A DNA stretch of 64,000 nucleotides from Phialocephala subalpina. Its lineage: Eukaryota; Ascomycota; Leotiomycetes; Helotiales; Mollisiaceae. Positions 56,501 to 64,000 of the stretch are shown one piece after another. The stretch is from contig FJOG01000007.1 of NCBI GenBank assembly GCA_900073065.1, forward strand, positions 1,383,031-1,447,030, given 5' to 3'. The stretch's first letter is position 1; the number at the start of each line of letters is the position of its first letter. The translations under genes were made by a program, and so were the position numbers. The notes under the pieces are model-generated. The model was not told where the DNA came from, searched no databases, and saw only the letters and a program-made list of their open reading frames with translations.

Positions 56501-58255
56501 TGTCAGGTACTCAATATCGAACAGCACCATCTCGGCCCACAAAATTGTTTGTACTTCACACTCGATCTGTTGTCGCATGTCGCAGTCTCAGAATACTCTA
56601 CCTGACATATAATCTCGGTGCAATGATTGGATGAAAGCAGCATGGTCCGGGAAGACATGCTCAGTCGGTTGATGTGGTGTTTGGCTGGGGTCGCCAAGCT
56701 GGGATTCACCAAACAAGGGGACGATCGGACTCTGCATGCAAGCCAAGAAGAGAGTTTGCAGCCCCCGACAGAATGTATTTCAGGCTCGTTACAGCGCGCT
56801 TCTACAGCGCTGTTCAGTGGTTTGAACTCACTAAATTTGGACTTCTTCGGTGATGTTCTGGTGCTGGAGTGCAGCTTTTGGTGCTGGCACGTCCTTTAGT
56901 CAGGGCCTTCGTAAGCAATCCTTGACGCTGTCGGAACCGGGAACTGCTCTTCCAGGCCAGAAACCAAAGCTCCTAAACTCAATCCATTTCCAGCGACCAG
57001 CTCGGGCAGTGCGTCGTGTTTCTGAACTGCTGTGTCCCATGACTTGCACAACCTTCAGTGTCATCAGTCAAGACTCTCGTCCATCGCATCCGGTGAAGAT
57101 GTCCAATTGTGAGACACAAGCCTCTGATGAAATAGACGAGAAAAAACCCCCCAGACGCCCAGAACAATGTCGCATTCAGGCTAAAGGGGAAATACGATTG
57201 CCCGAACCGAGACACAGAAGGTATGCTACCCGGAACAGCCTAGCGATAAGCCTCTTTCTGCTAGTCGGCTGCACTTTTCGTCATCCCCTCCTTGTTCCAA
57301 CGACACTCTGGAAGCGTCGAAGCATTGATGGATGCTTGCTGAGACCGGGGCCCCAAGCTCCAAAGCCAATTGACACGGAGATGTGCTTCGGCTCTCTGTC
57401 CATGATCGGTGCTGCTTGCTTGCGCGGCGACCAGCTCTCACGCACCAGCCAGTCAGGCACGCTGCCTTTGCTGCAAGTCGTCGTTCGATCGCAAAGGCTT
57501 GGGGGCTGAGGTCTTCGACGTGCATTCGAGTCTCGGGCACTCGTGCTGCACGGATGAAGTCAGTGCGACCCGGCAATGGTACCGGAGCTCTGGGGACCAA
57601 AGCTGGGCTCACAATCGGATGCCTTCTCGAGTCCCTCGCACACAGTGCGTGTTGAGCAACCTTACCCGAGGGAAAAAGGCCGTTCGACAGGTCGTCAGTC
57701 GCTATGTATCAGCCGTTCCGCAGGACAGAAGGAGAGACACCGAGATTGAACAGTCGCAAGCTCGCTTTACTCCATCGATGCTTGAAGATGGTAAAGCAGA
57801 CTAGGCTAGGATGAAAGGCCAGGGCCCTTGTCCGAGGTAGTATTATTTGATGGCCAACGGTGGTAGACGAGTATCAACCACTTCATGACATGGGTCGGTA
57901 AGTGTTCTAAACTGGCTCGAACGATGATTTGCTCCTCATTTCACCGTGTTCGTCGCCATCTTCCTGTGTGGAGCAGAGTGCAGAGACTGGGTGCTCCATA
58001 GTGGATAATAGTGGCAGCAATATTTCTCCATTGGAAACTCATACAGGCGCTAGGCTAGATGCACACGGTAGGTGAGCTCACCCCGGACTGCATTAACAAG
58101 CTACCCATCAACTACCCCATCATCCGGATGCCCTTGCAAATATGCTATATATGCCCATCGCCCACCGTTATGAGGCCGTTCTTAATACCTCCTGTGTTCT
58201 CTCAAACCAACGACATCCTCCTCCATCCTTCCTCTCTCGTCGGTAGCATTGGGTA
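53570..58255. other. Long gene-poor region
   Basis: About 4.7 kb without a gene I can support. The first 150 bases belong to the HET relic's promoter. Candidate frames were examined: 55010-55391 plus, 55954-56430 minus (158 residues, FENISDRGHVMIVFQEDDPS), 56363-56578 minus (EMVLFDIEYLTAAVFLVVDT) and 56850-57509 plus. They are short, overlap on both strands and show no known domain. The pair at 55954-56578 (minus, adjoining frames) is the most protein-like and may be another relic. Confidence 0.45.
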
Positions 58256-58266
58256 GAGATATATAG
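58256..58266 (+). promoter_or_regulatory. TATA-like element of the transporter gene
   Basis: AGATATATAGC lies about 60 bases before the transporter start codon, in a plausible core-promoter position. Assigned by position and sequence only. Confidence 0.4.
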
Positions 58267-58321
58267 CGGGCCTACAGTCTCAAGGAAGATCCTCCTCACT
58301 CACACCCACCCAACCTTCACA

Positions 58322-59436
58322 ATGGCAACCACCGCCGCCGCCGACCCAGGACTCAACAAGGAGTACAACAACGACACCGCAACTCACGATCACGCCGCTG
58401 CCACTAACGGAGGCCTTCCTCAACAACGAGCTCCATACAACTATGGCGGAAACCCACTCGCACACCTGAACACTGGAGAATCAGCTCGATTCCCAGCTTT
58501 CGGTGGTGAATTCCAACCCGGTCTCTACAAGCCCACCACTGAGCGCAAATTCGCCAACCCTGCTCCCCTGGGATTGAGCGCTTTCGCCCTCACTACTTTC
58601 GTGCTCTCGCTCATCAACGTTGGTACTCGGGATGTTACTGAGCCCAATATTGTGGTTGCACTTGCTTTCGGATATGGTGGTCTTGTTCAATTGCTCGCTG
58701 GCATGTGGTGAGTAATTTTTCCGATACGGAAATTCACATTTCCGGAAGAATTGATACTAATTCGAGGTTTGCAGGGAAATGGCAGTAGGAAACACCTTTG
58801 GTGCCACCGCTCTCTCCTCATACGGTGGTTTCTGGCTCTCCTTCGCAATCGTCCTCACTCCTGGTGGATTCAACATCGCGGCTGGCTACGAAGGTACTGA
58901 TGCCGGGAAATACGACTTTGACAACGCATTCGGATTCTTCCTTTCGGGATGGTTCATCTTCACGACTATCTTGCTGCTCTGCACACTCCGCTCCACAATC
59001 GCTTTCTTCCTGCTGTTCTTCTTCCTCGATTTGGCGTTCTTGTTCCTCTTCCTCGGATACCTGTATGCGAGCGATAGTACATTGAACAGCAACTTGATTA
59101 AGACGGGTGGATACTTTGGGTTGTTTGCTGCGTTTATGGCGTGGTATAATGCTTTGGCTGGTATTGCGGATGATAGGTACGTCTCTATTTTCCTCCTGTC
59201 TCAATTCTCCCCGATCGGGCAATTCGCACTATGGGGAAATTTATCCGGAGATTCTGCCTATTGGCAATCTCACCTCCTCAATTGGCTACATCGTCTGTCT
59301 ACGCATTCAAGTGGAATATCTGCTAACGTGTCTTTACAGCAACTCATTCTTCGTCATCCCCGTCGCACACTTCCCCTGGTCCGAGAAGGGACGCGAGCGT
59401 CGCATCGCCGCCAAGTCCGAGCGCGCGACTGTTTAA
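58322..59436 (+). CDS. GPR1/FUN34/YaaH-family acetate/ammonium transporter
   Basis: Exons 58322-58707, 58775-59176 and 59340-59436, giving 294 residues. A six-helix plasma-membrane protein of the AceTr family (acetate uptake permease; yeast Ato/Ady2, Aspergillus AcpA). The family signature [20 protein letters not shown] stands at about residues 79-98, followed by [50 protein letters not shown] and [18 protein letters not shown]. The tail ends [12 protein letters not shown]. The about 75-residue soluble N-terminus is Ala/Asn/His-rich and contains [15 protein letters not shown], common in fungal members. All splice junctions are GT-AG and restore W-EMAV and D-DSNSF. Expression would be expected on acetate or at alkaline pH, but the sequence does not show this. 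Confidence 0.96.
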
Positions 59437-60899
59437 ATACCCCCCTCATACATACTCTGATCGGGTTTCGCGTTGCTTTGATATTTGACTGGGTTTGAAA
59501 TGGGAAATGGATACGATATACCAAGGAATGAATTGATGGAAGGGTGGTTATGATACCTGGTACGAATGGGATGGGGAAATAGTACTTTAATGCGATGAGA
59601 TGTTGATGGATGAATGAGGGACAAAATTCGTTGTTTTATGGAAAGAGATACATATTGAATCTATGGTTTCTTAACACATTGTTCTACTGGCTCTTCCCTT
59701 CTCTCCCTTTCCTCTTTATTTTTTCCGTGTTTCAATTGAATGGTAGTTGGTGATTTGATCGTCGCCAAGTGGTGACAATTATTGCGATGAGGTTCATCGC
59801 TGAAGAATGCGCCACCATCTCGCATGCAGTTTTCCCCGGAACGCCGCTGAAGTAACGAGTAAGAACTTTGTTTTACTTTTTTTTCCCTTTTTCTCCCCGC
59901 ATCTCGTTCTTCGGATTGATCATCCAAGTATCATCTGTTCTCGAATTCCAAGTTCCCACCTCATTCCTACTTCTCGTCGCTCCCTCAGAATTGCGATTGG
60001 AATTTGTTTCAATCCACCTAGCCACGACCAGGGCACCAACATCCAAATTCCACGATCTCCACATCAAATCGCCAAAAATTCCCACCGCTTATTCCCGAAC
60101 AGACGATGGATGCGATCATCGCCGCGTCCCCATAACCCCACAACAACATTCCAAATTCCCCTCCCCACCTGACCGCCTGACCTTCGAAAATCGGCTCTCA
60201 CCAGGTGCTTACTATGGGAGATCAGCGACGCTCATCCTCCCACTTGCAAAAGCTCGGTATGAAGCCATGACGTGCTGGATCTTCGGCACTCCAAACTCCC
60301 CACCATGCAAAGTCATTCTCTCCGTCCAATAATCTTGAACTCCACCAGTTCGCGGAAGGTTTCACTAATCAGCAGCGCAATAAAATGAAAGAGTTTCGAG
60401 ATTTGGGTAAGTTGATTGCTTTGGTGGGAATGGCTTGGACGGGTTGGGATTGGTGGGTAGGTGAGAGGGAACGAGCGGAGGGCTGGATGGGGATCGGAGA
60501 TGCGGGGTTGTGTGTGTTTGTGTGCGCGGCTCTGCTGATGGGTGAGTGACGGCGAGGCGATGGGGTGACGGTGACAGTTTGGGGTGAGGTTTTAACTATT
60601 TTTGCTTCCTGGGGAAATTATCATAGGGTTTTGGGGACGAGAGAATTATGGTTGAGTGAAGCAAGTGCTGATGAGATGTGCTGCGGGTGGGTATTGAAGG
60701 CGAGGACAGCCTGCGAGAGGGAAGCACGTCAGGATGCGCCCGCTTTTCCAAAATTCGCTCCTGTTCCAAGTTACTCACTGCTGCATGGTTTTGCCTTTGA
60801 ATTTCAACGGCAGTTTCCTGCTCGAGATTGAGAAGGACACGCGAGTCCTGAAGTCGCTCCTTCCCTCAAGTCAAGATTCACGTTCCTGCTCTTCCGTCT
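59437..60899. other. Intergenic region
   Basis: About 1.5 kb after the transporter. Pyrimidine-rich at 59690-59960. A 53-codon frame from about 60389 (KEFRDLGKLIALVGMAWTGW) and longer overlapping frames at 59807-60332 have no family resemblance and low-complexity composition, so they are not called. Confidence 0.45.
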
Positions 60900-63550
60900 T
60901 ACGCCACTAAAACGAGTATATTTAGTGGGACATGGGAGCTTTTCATCGCCAACAAAGACAAGAAAGGTGGCTCAGTCGTTCGACTATGTGGACCAATGGT
61001 GAGATGCTTCGTGCAGCAAAGTAGTGCTGATCTGCTGGTATGGAGTAAGATTCTCCACCCAGATTCTCTGTAATTTCTCAGTCCCAGAGACCAGGGGGCA
61101 CCTCAAATACAATGCAACGTGTTTTGCTGTCATTTGTTTTGTTATTGCCACATTCCTAGAACTTGGAGAGGTAAAATGCAGAGCTATGGGTCGAGGTAGA
61201 TGCAGAGAAAGCAGTCCTTGAATTGAAGCATCTCGCTACTAACAGCTCATTCAAGAATCATTTACGGAACGCACAGGCACTCAGATCGTTGAAGTAGGTC
61301 GTTTCAACTTTTCGTAGACGATGAGTTCTTGATTACCTCGAGTAAAGTGCGATTATACACCTCTAACGCTAGAATTAGTCGTCTTCTTGGCGATTCACTT
61401 CCACGCACTCGGGTTCACGAGAGAGAGATGCGAAGTCGGTTTCCATCCCCCGAACCTAAAGTTGCGTCTCCTCTCCTCCACTTCACTAAGCCCGAGTATA
61501 TAAGGACGACATAGTTCTTCGTCTCAGTACACCAACTGGCTTCGAACCATTTGTCTTCGAGGCAGCATTGGAGTCCTTCGTGCTTCAAAGCTTCAAGCTA
61601 CGTCGACGGTTTCTGCCATCCCCATAGGCAGCAAGCCGCAATCTCGTGGGAAATTTTATCATTCGAGTAGAGAGGGAGGCACTTTCTCGAATGAGACGCG
61701 ATGCATGTTCTGCCGTCATTTTCTAGATCGCTGTCTTTTTTAAAAAAGCAGAGAGTACGATACCCGACTCGAGAGTTCCGGGTCGAAGCAGAAGCCCTTC
61801 GGTCTAGACCTCGAGAAGCTGTCTTGGTATGAAGCTTCTTGCAACTCAGGCGCGAGCTCTTCATTGATTTCATGCGTGGCGAGTAAATATTTTTGGAATG
61901 TGGTCGTTGATCAACATTTCGTTGTGGATGATGAGTTCACGCCTTAGATGAGGTGTATTTATATACTCAAAGTCAGACGTGAGTAATTACTCTTGATTGT
62001 GCTTTCCTCTTCTTCTCGCACTGTCTTAGGAAGGTCACTTCATGCAAGACGGTGAACTCGTTCCTTCTTCCTCGCGCAAAGCTCCCTCTTCTTTCACCCC
62101 ACCAAAACTAAGTATATAATGGACCACGGAGAAGTTCCTTCCTCAGTAAACTGCTCGGTTATTCGAAAGAGGCAAGAGGAGGTCGAGTGCTGCTGCGATG
62201 TTATGCTCAGCGAAAACGGTTTACTTTGGTTGGCCACTGGGATTCCTCGGTTGCTATTTTTGAGCAAGTTTACCATTTGGAGTGAGAGGGAAGCAGCTTC
62301 TCGAGTGAGATGCGGCACGCGTTTTGTTGTCGTTTTCTGGCGTTTCTGTATTGTTGTCATCTTTTAAAAAGTGGGAACGGTGAGAATCCTGTAGATCTCG
62401 GCTCTCAAGAGCTTCGGGTCGAATCAGAATTTCAGATGAGAGTGAGTCTGAGTGACTCTGTCTTAAAATGAGGCTTTCCGCTGCTTGTAGCTCATGCGAC
62501 TTTCCACAGAATTCACATTAATCACGAGGTCTATCACCTCGATGGTGATTGCCGAAAGAGAAGTTCTTCTCTCAGGTGAGGGGCATTTATATACTTCCTT
62601 AGGGACTCGAGTCAATAATTGTATTCTCTGCTTGTATCGTTCGCTCCTTCTTATTTGGATTCTAAATTTAGCCAAATTAGCATGCATTCTCTAGCTCTTA
62701 CTTCGAGACTTTCTTCCAATGCATTCCACATATAAATCGTCCCCCACCAGCGTCTTCGAGAGCAACACGAACTTATTGCTCGCGGTGCTTGGCATCATGG
62801 CCCCCTCCAGATACTCCCTACACTCCCTCTGCCATACTGCCACTTCTCTCTGGATGATCGAACGGCGATGAGCTGTAGGTGTAATATTTTTAGAAGGATG
62901 TTGGTCCAGGATGGGCGGGAGACTCAAATTGTGTTGCCGAACATTCTTCTGTTGTCATTTCGAGGGTTAGAGCAATAGGCGATCTAGGAATCCATGTTTA
63001 CAAACTGTGCATTAACGTGCTTCTTGCTACTTTGTCGTGATCGTCCTGAGCTCCGCCCGTCGTCTCCGACATACGCATCCTCCTGCCTTTTCATCGTTCC
63101 AAGTATGACAACCTGGCCATATCGAGAGGAATGGCGCAAGTTGGACGGAAGCTCCTTTCTCACGACAGAGAACCGGTTTTATACTCAAGTTGTAATCGGG
63201 TCAAAGCACCCGCCTGCCAGCTCTCTGCTATAGATATCACGTCAAGCTAAGTCAAAGGAGATCATCGTCCTCCTTGAGACACCATTTGGTGCGTCTGGTG
63301 TTGTATAAAAGGACGTCTTCAGCTTTTGCTCGGAGGCATTGCTAAATCCAAAATGGGTCAAGCAAGCGAAGGCAGTCTCGATTGGAATCGTTCCCCTACA
63401 GCGGCTGCACCCATGGAATCTGTGCTCCATTAATTGCTCGCAGTATATGCCAGCGGGCTATAAGAGGCCTAATTCGGAATCTTGGGGAACCACGCAGAGG
63501 CTGCTTGTGCTGTCATGCATTCTTTCGTTATCATTTCGCAGGCCTTAAGT
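60900..63550 (+). repeat. Degenerate tandem array, period about 0.6 kb, five units
   Basis: Each unit has a pyrimidine-rich lead ending in a TATA-like box (60916 GTATATTT, 61496 GTATATAA, 62112 GTATATAA, 62730 ATATAAAT, 63303 GTATAAAA; spacings about 580, 616, 618 and 573). About 200-213 bases downstream lies a conserved box of the form TTTTGCTGTCATTT (61121, 61708, 62322, 62944, 63505). Units 1-3 also share GGGTCGARGYAGA and a following GTCTTGxxATGARGC-type block. Identity is low but order and spacing are kept. No open frame is shared between units; the only longer one (62119-62367) is specific to unit 3. Confidence 0.68.
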
Positions 63551-63619
63551 GATTCTGAGTCGGGGACGTCATGCTCACAAAGGCTTCATTAGAATCTTTT
63601 GTGTTGCTTCCTCACGACT

Positions 63620-64000
63620 CTCCCTAGCCGAGCTCTACTTTTGGGCTCTGACACCGATCGTTTCATCCTTCCGTGCCCAGTCCCACCACTGTCCTTGCTG
63701 TGTCTCAACCATCAGCATCGCCTAGAATATTATTAGCTAGAAGACACCTGCGATTTGGTATGGCGACATACATAGGGTTCAGACGTGTTGCTGTTCGGGG
63801 CTATCGTCGAAGGAGAAGTCAGTCACCTTCTCACACTTCCAAAGTTTGAGGAAATTCCCCACCATACAAGCCATCGTAGGGACCCACGATCAGACCACCT
63901 CCTATAGGCACCCCTCCAGCCGCATGTCCCTCGTCGCCTATGGTGAGCAGTCAATTGTCATACCAACTCTGTGACTTGGGGTTCCAGCGCAAGAGTGTTG
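63620..64000 (-). other. Possible 3' exons of a minus-strand gene entering from the right
   Basis: On the minus strand a block after a TATAG acceptor reads GDEGHAAGGVPIGGGLIVGP then YDGLYGGEF (about 63950-63848). After TTCTAG at about 63726 another reads AMLMVETQQGQWWDWARKDE to a stop near 63640. They could be the last exons of a gene that starts beyond 64000. No family was recognised; low support. Confidence 0.22.

Noticed and set aside
56850..57509. 219-residue plus-strand frame
   Set aside because: Overlaps a long minus-strand frame (57226-57612), irregular composition, no domain.
59807..60332. Two overlapping plus-strand frames of 121 and 154 residues
   Set aside because: Low-complexity pyrimidine-rich DNA, no start context, no family resemblance.
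62119..62367. 82-residue frame in the tandem array as a repeated gene
   Set aside because: Not conserved in the other units of the array, which carry stops at the matching positions.
1..64000. tRNA, rRNA or other structured RNA genes
   Set aside because: No cloverleaf with intact A and B boxes or rRNA-like sequence was noticed on either strand; a covariance-model scan would be needed to exclude short ones.

Overview
The window is nuclear DNA of a filamentous ascomycete (Pezizomycotina). Genes carry short GT-AG introns, and the content is typical of moulds: Zn2Cys6 transcription factors, an AA9 cellulose-active copper monooxygenase, a HET-domain gene, a fungal NLR-like protein, a SUR7/PalI protein and a GPR1/FUN34/YaaH transporter. 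The style resembles Leotiomycetes, but that placement is inference. Two long, almost pure A/T islands (about 27.0-28.9 kb and 42.5-44.6 kb, the second with a 379-base assembly gap) and many dead gene copies full of C-to-T / G-to-A type nonsense codons point to past repeat-induced point mutation (RIP).

Layout. 0-4.6 kb: a 2EXR-domain gene running off the left edge and a 1239-residue hydrolase/NB-ARC/TPR NLR-like gene, both on the minus strand. 6.4-15.4 kb: an ordinary plus-strand block with a Zn2Cys6 regulator, an eight-exon serine carboxypeptidase, a WW-domain protein and a secreted AA9 enzyme. 16-17 kb: a decayed gene. 17.3-20.7 kb: a minus-strand tandem cluster of four related small cysteine-rich secreted proteins; one is frameshifted and another has a one-base frame problem. 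21.5-24.2 kb: two tandem secreted paralogues with matching exon lengths, the first of which has lost a splice donor. 24.9-26.6 kb: a single-pass membrane protein and an 82-residue Cys/His zinc-binding-like protein.

Beyond the first A/T island come a second Zn2Cys6 regulator paralogous to the first, a secreted-looking HD-domain protein, a small inverted-repeat element, a LINE reverse-transcriptase fragment carrying a 23-bp minisatellite, and an alpha/beta hydrolase. From 35.6 to 53.6 kb the sequence is mostly a gene graveyard: decayed copies of an FMN-dependent 2-hydroxyacid dehydrogenase, a metallo-beta-lactamase-type protein, an RfeG-like protein, the decapping factor Dcp1 and a HET gene. 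Two healthy genes stand among them, an M20 peptidase and a SUR7-family protein with an 11-residue repeat tail. A 67-bp-arm inverted repeat lies near 50.7 kb.

53.6-64 kb holds only one convincing gene, the acetate-transporter-like GPR1/FUN34/YaaH protein. The last 3 kb contains a degenerate tandem array with a period of about 0.6 kb. Each of its five units has a TATA-like box followed about 205 bp later by a conserved TGTCATTT-like box, and no shared reading frame is visible. That array, the small-secreted-protein cluster and the RIP-killed single-copy gene duplicates are the most unusual signals in the window.
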